A DNA stretch of 64,000 nt from Cyanobacteria bacterium UBA6446 (GCA_002438405.1 DJOE01000004.1:1-64000), one strand, 5' to 3'; numbered from the stretch's first letter, positions 52,492-62,096 are shown. Notes: generated by a model from the letters alone, not told the origin. Numbers and translations are program-made.

Positions 52492-53541
52492 TTAATCTAT
52501 TTCTATCTTACATTTGAAATCTGGGTGTTGTTCAAGTCTTTTGATTATCTCTTCAAAAGTCAATAAACCTTGAGTTGCTCCGAATTCAGAAACAACCCCC
52601 GCAGAATTTATTGAAGCAACTTTCAATGCTGTTTCAATATCTTTATCAAATTTCATTAAAGAAGCACAGAATGTAGAGGCAAAAGCATCACCAGCACCTA
52701 ACGTTGAAGCTACTGGACCATCAAAACAAGGACAATAATAGTATTTTTTACCATCATAGGCATAAGCACCACTTCCTCCATCTGTTATAACAATAATTTG
52801 ATATTCTGAAACTTTTAACTTTCTAAACATTTCCTTTAAATCAGGGTGAATAAGCATTTCAGAAAATTTTTCATCTTTTGTATCTGAACGCAATTGAATA
52901 CCTGTAGCCATAGAAGCTTCTTCTTTATTCATAACAACAATTTGTGCAGATTCAAGAATTTTTTTCAAATAATTGAAACCTTTTTTCAATCCTGTAGTAC
53001 CTGCATTAAAGCAAATTGCTGTATTATTTTCTTTAGCAAATTTTACAATATCATCTAAAGCTTTATTACTATCACCATTTAATGGCGCAATATAAAGGAG
53101 TTTAGCATTTTTTATTGCATCAAAATTAATTTCACTCTTTTTGATATGAGCATTAGCACCTCTGTGAGCAAGAACTGTTCTATCGCCTTCAAAACTTGTA
53201 AGAATAATTGAAAAACCAGTAGATTCATTTTTATTTTGAATTACATAAGATAAATCAATATTTCTAGTTTTAAAAAATTCAAACAAACCTTTTGAATAAA
53301 TATCATCACCAACTTTAAAAATTGCACCAGTAGAAAAACCTAAATTGGCAAAGTTTGTAGCAGTATTAACACCACCACCGCCAACTTGTGATGCAAAATC
53401 CGTAATTTCAATTTTTGCACCATAAGAATAACTCATAAATTCTGATTTCTTTTTCAATGAACGAACAGACACAATATTTGCATCATCACATTCTACAAAA
53501 ACATCCATTGTTGCACTACCAATTGTAATTATATCTACCAT
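52492..53541 (-). CDS. PfkB-family carbohydrate/nucleoside kinase
   Basis: A cytoplasmic sugar kinase of the ribokinase superfamily (349 aa). It has the N-terminal GGGGVNTATNFANLG, the inner PfkB signature and the ATP/catalytic motif STLGAGDAFASTF with catalytic Asp, plus VITDGGSGAYAY. I start at MVDIITIGSATMD (53541) with GGAGAG 8 nt upstream. Substrate (ribose, fructose, adenosine or other) cannot be assigned. It stands apart from sugar-transport genes. Confidence 0.9.
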   Translation of the reverse strand: MVDIITIGSATMDVFVECDDANIVSVRSLKKKSEFMSYSYGAKIEITDFASQVGGGGVNTATNFANLGFSTGAIFKVGDDIYSKGLFEFFKTRNIDLSYVIQNKNESTGFSIILTSFEGDRTVLAHRGANAHIKKSEINFDAIKNAKLLYIAPLNGDSNKALDDIVKFAKENNTAICFNAGTTGLKKGFNYLKKILESAQIVVMNKEEASMATGIQLRSDTKDEKFSEMLIHPDLKEMFRKLKVSEYQIIVITDGGSGAYAYDGKKYYYCPCFDGPVASTLGAGDAFASTFCASLMKFDKDIETALKVASINSAGVVSEFGATQGLLTFEEIIKRLEQHPDFKCKIEID

Positions 53542-53716
53542 ATTAATCTCTCCAATTTCCATTTATCCTATATTCAAAATATACCACAATAAAAAACTAT
53601 TAAAAAGAGTAAAAAAAGATAAAAAAGTGTAAAGTTTATGCCCTTTTCTAGCAAATTTAATTTTTATCTGCTTTAAAATAGAATAATTGATAAATACAGA
53701 AATAAAAGGATATGAT

Positions 53717-56059
53717 ATGAAAATTACAGCAACCCAACATTTAACCCCGATAAATACTTATTTTTATAATAATAAAAAAATCCACAATAAAACTAATCAA
53801 AATGCTACAAATCCACAAATAAGTTATACAAACGTACATGCTTATCAAGATTTTGGAATTTCATTTACAGGTAGAACTCCAGAAAATTTCTATGAACAAG
53901 ACTTTAATAGAAACAACATGCCTCAATCAATGAAAGAATATTTAGACTATGATTACGAAACAAGACAACATATACCACCAGAACAAATGATGAAAGAAGT
54001 TTTTAAATATATCGACTTGGCAGACAATTTTGAAGACGTAAAAAATGTTTACCCCAATGAAGATTTATTCAAAAACTTACACGAAAATAAATCAAGAAAT
54101 ATCTCCAGTGTTTTGTACGAAATTAAAACAGCTAAAGAAATGTCAGATGAACCATTATTCAAAGATGGTAGTGATAATTTCGGAATGTATTTACTAAAGA
54201 AAATTTACACTGAGGGTAAAACAATTAAAGAAATAAACAAAGATTTCTACACAAAAGACTTAAATAATGAATACAAAGGAATTATTACAAAACCAATTAC
54301 AGATAAAACAACTGCAAACTATGGTATTAAATTTCCAAAACAAGCTTTTTGGAATTCATTCATCGCAACAAGAGATGAATATAGAAAGTTCTTCGTAACT
54401 CTTCCTAAAAATACAACAAATCCTGCCGTTCATTTACCGAAATCAAATAAAGCAGAACAAACTGAAAATAAAGCTCCAATTGAAAGAATAAAAGCACCTA
54501 GAAAATATACAATTCCAGCATATAAAAAGAAACAATTGACAGATGACATCAAGTCTTCTGCAATGTCAAACACAGATGTTGAGAAAAAAATCAGAAAAAG
54601 ATTTGCAAAAGACGACCCTGAAGCTTCATTTATTGTGAAATATTTAAGCCCGATAATGACAGTTGCAGCAGAAAGAGCCCATTTGTCAGAAGATTTAAAA
54701 TTCTTCGCTGAAGCAGAACGAATTAATGGTCACAAAGGCGATGAAGAATTTATGCTAAAACGTTATTGGAACAGAAACCCAATAATGAAAAATATTTATG
54801 CTCATGCTATTACAGATACAATTGATATGTTTGAAGATATTTATGGAGCAGGGGGAAATCTTCCAATAAACACAGATTTAGAAGTCGTTACTCCAGACAC
54901 TCCAAACAAAAAAATTGTTGACCACGTAAATTCAGAATATGCGCACCTACTTGATTATACTCAAACAATCTTTCCTGAAAGAGAAGTAAAATATGCCGAG
55001 CACTACAAAAATCAAGAAAAATGGGAAAAATATTTCAATGAAAAATATGGTGATATAGAACAAGATCAAGTTGAAGAAATTAAAACTCCAACTCCGATAG
55101 AAAAAGAAGAAGAAACATCACCTCTTATAGAAGATAAAGAATTTGACGAAGACAGTTTTTCTATAGACAAAGTTAATGAGGCTTTTGACGAAAAAATTAA
55201 AGAGGGAACAGATTATCTTCCAAGTTCTCTTTCAAAAAAATATTTTCAATTTATGAATGAGAATGCGGATTTGGCTTTCAAATTGAAAGTTGCTAATCTT
55301 CCAGAAGATTGCTCTGCAGAAGATATTAGAGAAATATATCGTACTGACGGATCTCCTGATTATATAGATGATCTCAATATTAGGTTCTATGCTGAATATA
55401 GCAATGAAATAGGAGCTAATAATTGTGCTTTAGATGAACTTTTAACAACTTATAATAAAAATCATTTAAAATATCTTGATGAAGGAAAAATCTATCAATA
55501 TGGACCAGAACTTAAAGAGTTTGCTATACGCCACAAAAAAGAACATGATTCTTTATACTCAAAATACCTAAAGCCAATGACAGATAGAGAACGAAATCTT
55601 ACATCTCTTGCTTTTATGAATGAGATTGATAATTATAAAAATGATAAAAATGTTGATAGAGCTACAAATGCAATAATTTTGATGTTCCAAGATGTTGCGA
55701 AATTAAATCATAACCAAAGACGAAAAATAAAAGATTTTATAAGAGAAGTAATCCCAGATTCTACCAAAATAATGTTGGATAAAAAAGCAGATAAAAAAGA
55801 TAAATATGACAGATTCGTATATTTTATGCCGGGATTAATAAATGAATGCATATTTAATCAAGGTTATTTACCATTCCTTGTTAATAAAGAAATAGTTGAT
55901 AAATATACTCCTCTTATGAATCAGTTTGATATTGAAAAAATAAAAAGAATGGAATCTCAACTACCTCCAGCAGGAAGAGAATTTTACAATGCATCAAATG
56001 AAAAAATCAAAACAGGATATTACTGCGAAACAGTTGAACTTCCAACATTAAAGAAATAA
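53717..56059 (+). CDS. Large lineage-specific protein with N-terminal SFTGR motif, 780 aa
   Basis: Not recognised. The start MKITATQHLTPINTYFYN is followed by an Asn/Thr-rich stretch and FGISFTGRTPENFY (motif at residues 49-53). The body is hydrophilic and helical, with no membrane segment. An acidic, Pro-containing linker (PIEKEEETSPLIEDKEFDED, ~465-490) divides it into two halves. The C-terminal half has repeated Lys/Asp-rich helices. I start at ATG 53717 with AAAGGA 7 nt upstream. It converges with pnp. Confidence 0.75.
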   Translation: MKITATQHLTPINTYFYNNKKIHNKTNQNATNPQISYTNVHAYQDFGISFTGRTPENFYEQDFNRNNMPQSMKEYLDYDYETRQHIPPEQMMKEVFKYIDLADNFEDVKNVYPNEDLFKNLHENKSRNISSVLYEIKTAKEMSDEPLFKDGSDNFGMYLLKKIYTEGKTIKEINKDFYTKDLNNEYKGIITKPITDKTTANYGIKFPKQAFWNSFIATRDEYRKFFVTLPKNTTNPAVHLPKSNKAEQTENKAPIERIKAPRKYTIPAYKKKQLTDDIKSSAMSNTDVEKKIRKRFAKDDPEASFIVKYLSPIMTVAAERAHLSEDLKFFAEAERINGHKGDEEFMLKRYWNRNPIMKNIYAHAITDTIDMFEDIYGAGGNLPINTDLEVVTPDTPNKKIVDHVNSEYAHLLDYTQTIFPEREVKYAEHYKNQEKWEKYFNEKYGDIEQDQVEEIKTPTPIEKEEETSPLIEDKEFDEDSFSIDKVNEAFDEKIKEGTDYLPSSLSKKYFQFMNENADLAFKLKVANLPEDCSAEDIREIYRTDGSPDYIDDLNIRFYAEYSNEIGANNCALDELLTTYNKNHLKYLDEGKIYQYGPELKEFAIRHKKEHDSLYSKYLKPMTDRERNLTSLAFMNEIDNYKNDKNVDRATNAIILMFQDVAKLNHNQRRKIKDFIREVIPDSTKIMLDKKADKKDKYDRFVYFMPGLINECIFNQGYLPFLVNKEIVDKYTPLMNQFDIEKIKRMESQLPPAGREFYNASNEKIKTGYYCETVELPTLKK

Positions 56060-56080
56060 AAAAATTCTAATACAAGAAAT

Positions 56081-56118
56081 AAAACCCTTGAACGATAATT
56101 CATTCAAGGGTTTTAAGT
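56081..56118. terminator. Bidirectional terminator between the 780-aa gene and pnp
   Basis: AAAACCCTTGAA / TTCAAGGGTTTT, 12-bp stem with a 10-nt loop and T/A tails on both sides. Confidence 0.9.
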
Positions 56119-56140
56119 ATTTAAAAGTCGTTTTATTCAA

Positions 56141-58282
56141 CTATTGAATAACTTTAGCCTTATCTTCTTCAGTTACACCTTTGATTGTAAGGTTTACTCG
56201 ACCTTTTTCATCAATTTTAATAACTTTTACGATAACTTCTTGACCAATAGTCAAATGTGGTTCGATTGATTCAATTCTTTCGTTGCAAACTTGAGAAATG
56301 TGAACCATACCGTCTTTGCCACCGCCTAATTCAACGAAAGCGCCAATAGGGATAATTCTCACAACCTTACCTTTAATAACCATACCAACTTCTGGTTTGA
56401 ATGTAAGATCTCTAATCATTTTCATAGCAATCTTAGCACCCTCTTGGTCATTAGAAGTAATAGTTACAACACCTGAATCTTGGATATCAATTTCAGCACC
56501 TGAAGCATCAATTATTGAACGAATTTGTTTTCCTCCAGGTCCGATAACTGTTCCTATATCTTCTGTTGGAATAGTCATTGTTGTAATACTTGGTGCAAAT
56601 GGTGACATTGGACCAGGTTCAGTGATTGCTTCTCTCATTTTGCCTAAGATATGCAATCTACCCTCTTTTGCTTGAGCTAAAGCTTTGCGTAATGTTTCAT
56701 TAGCAATACCCTTAGCTTTCATATCCATTTGAAGAGCTGTGATACCGGTATCATTACCTGTAACTTTAAAGTCCATATCACCTAAAAAGTCTTCAATACC
56801 TTGAATATCAGTTAATACAACAGGTTCTTTTCCCTCTTCGGTAATCATACCCATTGCAACACCACCAATCATACATTTAACAGGAACACCTGCATTCATC
56901 AAAGCCATTGAAGAACCACAAGTAGAAGCCATTGAAGTAGAACCGTTTGATTCTAATACATCAGATGTAACTCTGATTGTATAACCAAATTCTTCTTGAG
57001 ATGGTAATGCAGGAACGTTAGCTCTTTCAGCCAAGTGTCCATGACCAACTTCTCTTCTACCAGGACCTCTTAGAGGTTTAACTTCTCCAACTGAAAATCC
57101 TGGGAATATGTATTTGTGCATATAAGTTTTTTCAGTTTCTGGATCAACACCATCAAGTTCTTGTTTCATAGCAGGACCTGCAAGAGTTGCAACTGATAAT
57201 ACTTGAGTTTGACCTCTTGTAAATACAGCTGAACCATGAGCTCTAGGAATTACACCAACTTCACACCAGATTGGGCGAACTTCGGTAGGCTTTCTGCCAT
57301 CTGCTCTAACACCTTCATCTAGAATCATTGTACGCATAATATGTTTTTCTGCGTTTTTAAATTCTTCTGCAACGAAGTCAATACCAGTTTCTTCAATAAT
57401 TTTCTTGATATAATCGTCATCTGGAAGAGCATCAATTTTTTCTTTAACTAATTTTTTAGCTTCTTCCAATTTTGTCTGTCTGTATTCTCTATCAAAGTGG
57501 TGGTAAGCATCAAAAATCATATCGTGAGCAGTTTCTTCAATAATCTTTTTGATTTCTGTTGTATCGTATGGATTTACGAATTCTTCTTTTACAACACCGC
57601 AAGCCTTAGCAAATTCAACTTGAGCCTCGCATTGTTTTTTGATTTCACCTTGAGCAAATTCAACAGCAGCCATAATATCGTCTTCTGAAACAAATTTACA
57701 ACCAGCTTCAACCATAATAACTGAATCGTGAGTACCTGCAACAACGATATCAAGGTCTGATGCTTTTGCTTGTTGGTGAGTTGGATTAGCAATCAAGTTA
57801 CCATTTTCATCACGAGAAACTCTAACAGCTCCGATTGGACCTTCAAAAGGAGCTTCTGACAACATCAATGCACAAGATGCACCTAACATTGCCAATGTAT
57901 CAGGTTGATTTTCTTGGTCGTAGCTGAATAATTGGGCTACGATTTGAATATCATTTCTATATCCTTTAGGAAATAAAGGTCTGATTGGTCTATCAATCAA
58001 TCTTGAAACAAGAATAGCTTTATCACTTGCTTTACCCTCTGAACGGTTGTAACCACCAGGGATACGACCAATTGATGACATTCTTTCTTCATAATCAATC
58101 AACAATGGGAAGAAATCTATCCCAACACGAGGTTCTTTAGAAACAACACAGTGTACAAATAACATTGTATCACCACATCTAACAGTAACTGAACCATTTG
58201 TTGATTGTGCATACTTTCCGGTTTCAATGGTTACGGTTTTTCCACCGATTTCCAATTGAAAGCTTTTTGTTTCAGGTTTCAT
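56141..58282 (-). CDS. pnp: Polyribonucleotide nucleotidyltransferase (PNPase)
   Basis: A 3'-5' phosphorolytic exoribonuclease of mRNA decay. It has two RNase-PH domains (YNRSEGKASDKAILVSRLID and RAHGSAVFTRGQTQVLSVAT, with GRREVGHGHLAERA), a KH domain (IGTVIGPGGKQIRSIIDASG) and a C-terminal S1 domain (GKVVRIIPIGAFVELGGGKD). At 713 aa it is typical. AAAGGTAA ribosome site. A terminator follows. Confidence 0.97.
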   Translation of the reverse strand: MKPETKSFQLEIGGKTVTIETGKYAQSTNGSVTVRCGDTMLFVHCVVSKEPRVGIDFFPLLIDYEERMSSIGRIPGGYNRSEGKASDKAILVSRLIDRPIRPLFPKGYRNDIQIVAQLFSYDQENQPDTLAMLGASCALMLSEAPFEGPIGAVRVSRDENGNLIANPTHQQAKASDLDIVVAGTHDSVIMVEAGCKFVSEDDIMAAVEFAQGEIKKQCEAQVEFAKACGVVKEEFVNPYDTTEIKKIIEETAHDMIFDAYHHFDREYRQTKLEEAKKLVKEKIDALPDDDYIKKIIEETGIDFVAEEFKNAEKHIMRTMILDEGVRADGRKPTEVRPIWCEVGVIPRAHGSAVFTRGQTQVLSVATLAGPAMKQELDGVDPETEKTYMHKYIFPGFSVGEVKPLRGPGRREVGHGHLAERANVPALPSQEEFGYTIRVTSDVLESNGSTSMASTCGSSMALMNAGVPVKCMIGGVAMGMITEEGKEPVVLTDIQGIEDFLGDMDFKVTGNDTGITALQMDMKAKGIANETLRKALAQAKEGRLHILGKMREAITEPGPMSPFAPSITTMTIPTEDIGTVIGPGGKQIRSIIDASGAEIDIQDSGVVTITSNDQEGAKIAMKMIRDLTFKPEVGMVIKGKVVRIIPIGAFVELGGGKDGMVHISQVCNERIESIEPHLTIGQEVIVKVIKIDEKGRVNLTIKGVTEEDKAKVIQ

Positions 58283-58431
58283 AAAATTACCTTTTCTTTC
58301 TGCGTTCTATCTAACGCCTTTAAGTTATACACTTCCATTTACGTTTCAATTATACCCCAAAAACACCAATATTAAAATTATAAAGAAAAATTAAGTTATC
58401 AAAATTTTACAGAACGAACATTTAATTTCAA

Positions 58432-58464
58432 AAAACAGGATTGTAATAATTACAATCCTGTTTT
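58432..58464 (-). terminator. Terminator overlapping the stop of the DUF3137-like fragment
   Basis: AAAACAGGATTGTAA / TTACAATCCTGTTTT forms a 15-bp stem with a 3-nt loop and a T-run on the minus strand; it starts within the coding sequence. Confidence 0.85.
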
Positions 58465-58782
58465 CTCGTCAAGTTTTAATTGTTTAATAATTAATATAAT
58501 TGAAATAATTTCATCAAAAAATTGCTTCATTTGTTTTGGTTTAAATATTGCAAATAGGTTTCCTATTTCAAAAAGATTTTTACCTGTAGTAATACTAATA
58601 ATGACATTATCTTCATAAAATGAAACTTGAATCCTTTCTGATTCATAAGCTACCTGTAAAAATTCTAATCTTTCCATAAATGATGGAGTTACCAAATATC
58701 TTGATTCGACTTCATCATCAGATTTAACCTCAAATTTTTCATTGAATGACTCGGATTCCATTTTATTTACATTAACCAGCAT
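58450..58782 (-). CDS. C-terminal DUF3137-like protein, 110 aa (fragment or minimal form)
   Basis: The sequence SESFNEKFEVKSDDEVESRYLVTPSFMERL and the following strands match the C-terminal half of DUF3137 membrane proteins, which accompany LemA. The N-terminal half is reduced to the overlapping 55-aa frame just upstream, so the locus looks like an internally deleted copy split into two frames. It overlaps that frame by 16 nt. The full gene is at 60789-61706. Confidence 0.65.
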   Translation of the reverse strand: MLVNVNKMESESFNEKFEVKSDDEVESRYLVTPSFMERLEFLQVAYESERIQVSFYEDNVIISITTGKNLFEIGNLFAIFKPKQMKQFFDEIISIILIIKQLKLDEKTGL

Positions 58783-58934
58783 AATATAATACCTAATTCT
58801 ATTGCAATCATTATATTAAAATTTCTTCTTCTTTCTTTTTCAAAATCATTAATATGCATTAAAATTTTATCATTATATATTTTATTAAAACGACATCTCA
58901 AATCTCTTATCTCGCCATGCAAATCCGATTTCAT
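58767..58934 (-). CDS. 55-aa protein with C-terminal hydrophobic helix (DUF3137 N-terminal remnant?)
   Basis: A strong AAGGAG site 7 nt before the ATG marks this short frame. The product is polar (MKSDLHGEIRDLRCRFNKIY...) with a closing hydrophobic stretch (NIMIAIELGIILCWLM). In layout it mirrors the N-terminal cytosolic helix and first membrane helix of the full DUF3137 protein. Its stop lies 16 nt inside the next frame, so the pair is translationally coupled. Confidence 0.55.
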   Translation of the reverse strand: MKSDLHGEIRDLRCRFNKIYNDKILMHINDFEKERRRNFNIMIAIELGIILCWLM

Positions 58935-59018
58935 TATTCTCTCCTTAATTGAAATAAACGAACTAATAAATCATACACTAATAATCAGCAATGTTGCAAA
59001 TATATAAAATATAAGATA

Positions 59019-59048
59019 TTGACCTTTTAGAACATTATATGTCATAAT
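59019..59048 (+). promoter_or_regulatory. Promoter of tRNA-Arg(CCU)
   Basis: TTGACC (59019-59024), 18-nt spacer, CATAAT (59043-59048), 27 nt before the tRNA. Confidence 0.6.
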
Positions 59049-59075
59049 AATAAGAAGAAGTTATATATATAATAA

Positions 59076-59149
59076 GGCCTCGTAGCTCAGTAGGATAGAG
59101 CAGTGGTTTCCTAAACCAAAGATCACGCGTTCGACTCGCGTCGGGGCCA
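59076..59149 (+). tRNA. tRNA-Arg (anticodon CCU)
   Basis: Acceptor GGCCTCG/CGGGGCC (one G-U pair), D stem GCTC/GAGC, anticodon CCT at 59110-59112 in loop TTCCTAA, T arm CGCG-TTCGACT-CGCG. CCA not encoded. It reads AGG codons. Confidence 0.95.
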
Positions 59150-59309
59150 ATTATTTTATCCGACAAGCACGGAATTTAAAATAAACTAACAAAAAAAACA
59201 ATTGCCCCAAGGAAATATCTTTTTTTGTTAACATTCTGTTACATTTTAAAAATATAAAGCAATTATTAATCATATATCAACTTTATATATATAAGGGGAT
59301 AAAAGAGAT

Positions 59310-59951
59310 ATGATTAGATGGTGTTTACCAACCAATATATTTTCTAATACTTTTGCTTACAATGCACTACCAAAAGTTAGCGCATCTAATCCATTTAGCA
59401 CAAGTATTTTTAACTCTTTTGTTCCTACAAACTTTGCATCAATGTCTTTGATGAGTTTTCCAGTATTTCCAAGTTTCAACTTTGGGAAGTTACTACTAAG
59501 CACTCCGTCTTATTTGTCAAAAGGAACTTCAATCTTAGGTCGAAACCAAAACGCATCATTATGGAAAAGACTAGGATATTCAGCCCAAAAAGGCTGGGAA
59601 CTAGCAAAAAAAGCAGTATCCAGTGTTGTTGGATTTACAGGCAAATGCGCAAGATATGTAAAAAATGCAATCGCAAAAACAGGTTTAGGCAAATACGAAT
59701 ATGGAAACGCTTGCGATATGGTTTCAATAATGAGAAGAAATAAAAACTTCAAAGAAATCAATCCAAATGGGGTAGATTTGAAAAAACTTCCTGCAGGTTG
59801 TGTTCTAGTTTATGGAAAAGGTGTTGCAGGATATAGCAAAAAATACGGTCACACTGAAATTACAACAGGAAGCGGTAAAGCAGTATCTGATGGTGTAACT
59901 CAAAACTTACACAGAAGACCAACAGCAATATTTATGCCGGTTGCCGCATAA
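59310..59951 (+). CDS. CHAP/NlpC-like cysteine hydrolase, 213 aa
   Basis: The C-terminal ~110 residues look like a CHAP-type peptidoglycan amidase/endopeptidase: GKCARYVKNAIAKTGLGKY (candidate catalytic Cys), YGNACDMVSIMRR, LKKLPAGCVLVYGKG and KYGHTEITTGSGKAVSD (candidate catalytic His). The N-terminal ~100 residues are Ser/Phe/Pro-rich with no clear signal peptide, so export is uncertain. Ribosome site AAGGGGAT. It is flanked by two tRNA-Arg genes, the second 1 nt beyond its stop. Confidence 0.75.
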   Translation: MIRWCLPTNIFSNTFAYNALPKVSASNPFSTSIFNSFVPTNFASMSLMSFPVFPSFNFGKLLLSTPSYLSKGTSILGRNQNASLWKRLGYSAQKGWELAKKAVSSVVGFTGKCARYVKNAIAKTGLGKYEYGNACDMVSIMRRNKNFKEINPNGVDLKKLPAGCVLVYGKGVAGYSKKYGHTEITTGSGKAVSDGVTQNLHRRPTAIFMPVAA

Positions 59952-59952
59952 T

Positions 59953-60028
59953 TCGTGCCTGGGGGGAATCAAACCCCCGACCTTGAGCTTCGGAAACTCA
60001 CGCTCTATTCTCCTGAGCTACAGACACG
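59953..60028 (-). tRNA. tRNA-Arg (anticodon CCG)
   Basis: Minus strand: acceptor CGTGTCT/AGGCACG, anticodon stem TGAGT/GCTCA with loop TTCCGAA (anticodon CCG), T arm GGGGG-TTTGATT-CCCCC, discriminator A. CCA not encoded. It reads CGG codons. Confidence 0.93.
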
Positions 60029-60056
60029 TAGTATTCTTATCTATAATATTAACAAT

Positions 60057-60085
60057 AAAAAAGGACAGATATAAATCTGTCCTTT
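60057..60085 (-). terminator. Terminator after lemA
   Basis: AAAGGACAGAT / ATCTGTCCTTT with a 4-nt loop; T-run on the minus strand, between lemA and tRNA-Arg(CCG). Confidence 0.85.
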
Positions 60086-60106
60086 CATTATAGCATAAAA
60101 ATTTAA

Positions 60107-60700
60107 CTATTTTTTATAGAAGTAATCACTTGCATTAACGGAATTTCTAGCAGCTTCTTCTGCTTCAAAGAATGGATAAGCAGTAATTCCAAGCATTCCA
60201 GCAAACATTGAACTTGGGAAGATTTCAACTGCGTTATTTAAATCATTAACAGCACTGTTGTAAAATCTTCTGGCAGCAGCAATATGTTCCTCTACTTCAG
60301 AGTATGTTTGCATAGCTTGAACCATTGTTTGATCAGATTTCAATTGTGGGTAATTTTCAACATTAACCATCAATTGACCCATTTTATTTGCAATTTGATT
60401 ATCTAAATTCATCTTTTCAGAAATAGTATTAGCATCAAATCTGATAGATGCAGCTTGCGTACGAAGTTTTGTAATATCTTCAATCAAGCCTCTTTCATGT
60501 TCCATAAATTTATTTGCAATAGTCAAAATATTCGGAATTAAGTCATAACGTTTTTTCAACTGAACATCAACTCCGCCCATTGCTTCTTTAACTTTGTTTT
60601 TCTTTTGTATAACTTTAACGTAAATATTATACAAAACCCCAATAACAATAATTGCAACAACTAAAACAATAATTGTACCTAAAGATAACATCTCAAACAT
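60107..60700 (-). CDS. lemA: LemA family protein
   Basis: A 197-aa protein with an N-terminal signal anchor (LGTIIVLVVAIIVIGVLYNI) and a four-helix LemA domain (VDVQLKKRYDLIPNILTIAN, NYPQLKSDQTMVQAMQTYSE, RRFYNSAVNDLNNAVEIFPS). LemA proteins are envelope proteins of unclear function often paired with DUF3137 proteins or metalloproteases. The DUF3137 gene lies 88 nt upstream on the same strand. Confidence 0.93.
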   Translation of the reverse strand: MFEMLSLGTIIVLVVAIIVIGVLYNIYVKVIQKKNKVKEAMGGVDVQLKKRYDLIPNILTIANKFMEHERGLIEDITKLRTQAASIRFDANTISEKMNLDNQIANKMGQLMVNVENYPQLKSDQTMVQAMQTYSEVEEHIAAARRFYNSAVNDLNNAVEIFPSSMFAGMLGITAYPFFEAEEAARNSVNASDYFYKK

Positions 60701-60788
60701 AATAATCCTTTCTTTAAACTTATGTATATAATTATAACATATTTTTTATACCATTACAAGATACTAGCCACAAAGGCAACAAATCAGA

Positions 60789-61706
60789 TTATGACGGAGT
60801 ATTAGACTCATCTTCAACTACATATAAGCCATTTACAACATCAATCAAAGCTGAAAAAGTATTATAAATTGTAGAAAAAGCTTGTTCATCTTTTACGCTC
60901 TTGAAAATATTAGAGAATGAAAAACCGGCATCAACAGTTAATGCCATATACATATAATTTCCACAAAATGCACAGTATGAAATTGGGGATTTTACCCGTT
61001 TTACAAATGAAGAAAAACATTTTATAAATTTTTTGTTAACCAATTGCTTTGCTTCCGCTTGATTGTTAGAATAAATTGCATACTGAGAGATAAACACCAT
61101 ATCCGGTACGTTAACTTTTTCAAAATTATCATTAACCAAATCAGACAAGTTGAAGTATTTTGAATTTCTTGGTCTTAAAACTGTTATACCTTGTGCAAAA
61201 TCTTTCGTTCTTATTCTGATTACAATTCCGGAAAACACACAAAGTGCTGATGAACGTTGTAAATAAGAATAAACAAACTTTGAAATATCAACATTAACCC
61301 TATTTATTGCACCGGTAAACGAGTCAAAGAAATGAAAACTCAACAGACTATTTGTTGCAAGTGTTTTAGGAAATATTCTTGAATATGTCAAATCTTCCAA
61401 CTTCAATACAGAAATATCAAAATATGAAAAGAATGGAACCAATTGTACAAGAACTGGAATATATTTCTTCGCTTGCATCTCATAAAAATAAATAACACCT
61501 GTCCAGTATAGAATAATCAATATAACAGGAATAACAACTGGAATTTTTACAGCTAAAAGCAACAATACTAAGCTTAAAAATATGCCAAGGTGAATTTTCG
61601 ACAATCTGGCATTATCAAATTCTTCCATTCGAGGTTGGACATCTTGGTCTAAAATTCGGCGGAAATCAGCCGAAAAATTATTCACAGTGTAGATGTTATA
61701 CGCCAT
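60789..61706 (-). CDS. DUF3137 membrane protein
   Basis: A 305-aa protein with two adjacent N-terminal membrane helices (IHLGIFLSLVLLLLAVKIPV and VILIILYWTGVIYFY) after a short cytosolic helix (RILDQDVQPRMEEFDNARLS). A soluble domain follows (VFSGIVIRIRTKDF, FEKVNVPDMVFISQYAIYSN, GNYMYMALTV). This is the usual partner of LemA. The function is unknown. The start at MAYNIY has only a distant GGGAAAG; a shortened second copy lies at 58450-58934. Confidence 0.85.
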   Translation of the reverse strand: MAYNIYTVNNFSADFRRILDQDVQPRMEEFDNARLSKIHLGIFLSLVLLLLAVKIPVVIPVILIILYWTGVIYFYEMQAKKYIPVLVQLVPFFSYFDISVLKLEDLTYSRIFPKTLATNSLLSFHFFDSFTGAINRVNVDISKFVYSYLQRSSALCVFSGIVIRIRTKDFAQGITVLRPRNSKYFNLSDLVNDNFEKVNVPDMVFISQYAIYSNNQAEAKQLVNKKFIKCFSSFVKRVKSPISYCAFCGNYMYMALTVDAGFSFSNIFKSVKDEQAFSTIYNTFSALIDVVNGLYVVEDESNTPS

Positions 61707-61935
61707 TCATAACCAAACTTTCCCAAAAACTAAATAATAAACTTCCCATTATTATATAATCTTCGTATTTACATTATAACATATATGAATTAGCTTTACA
61801 ATCCTAAGGTAAGTATTTTAGTGAGAAGTTAATAGTAATAGGTGAATAGCCCGTTACATTTTAATTATTTTTCCCGTAAATGTGCCTCCACTTGTTGGAG
61901 GACCGAAATCTTTGATTTCGAGGAGGGGTAAAAAA

Positions 61936-62029
61936 CCATGTCATTACGAACGGGTATAAAGTCATTTGTTGTTGATAATTAAAGATATCTGCTAGTGTCG
62001 TAATCCACAACACAGGGATAATTACAAAT
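61936..62029. repeat. Direct repeat, copy 1
   Basis: About 94 bp beginning CCATGTCATTACGAACGGG and ending near GGGATAATTACAAAT; recurs at 62251-62343 with ~10 differences. Its right part is an inverted form of the GTGTT...CACT element end. Confidence 0.85.
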
Positions 62030-62096
62030 GTAGGGGTACACTTCAAGTAAATCCTACTTACATAACTGATACAAGTTAGGTGTTCAATGGTATTCC

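Noticed and set aside
61861..62046. 61-aa frame in the repeat region
   Set aside because: Runs through hairpins and the direct repeat, with no ribosome site.
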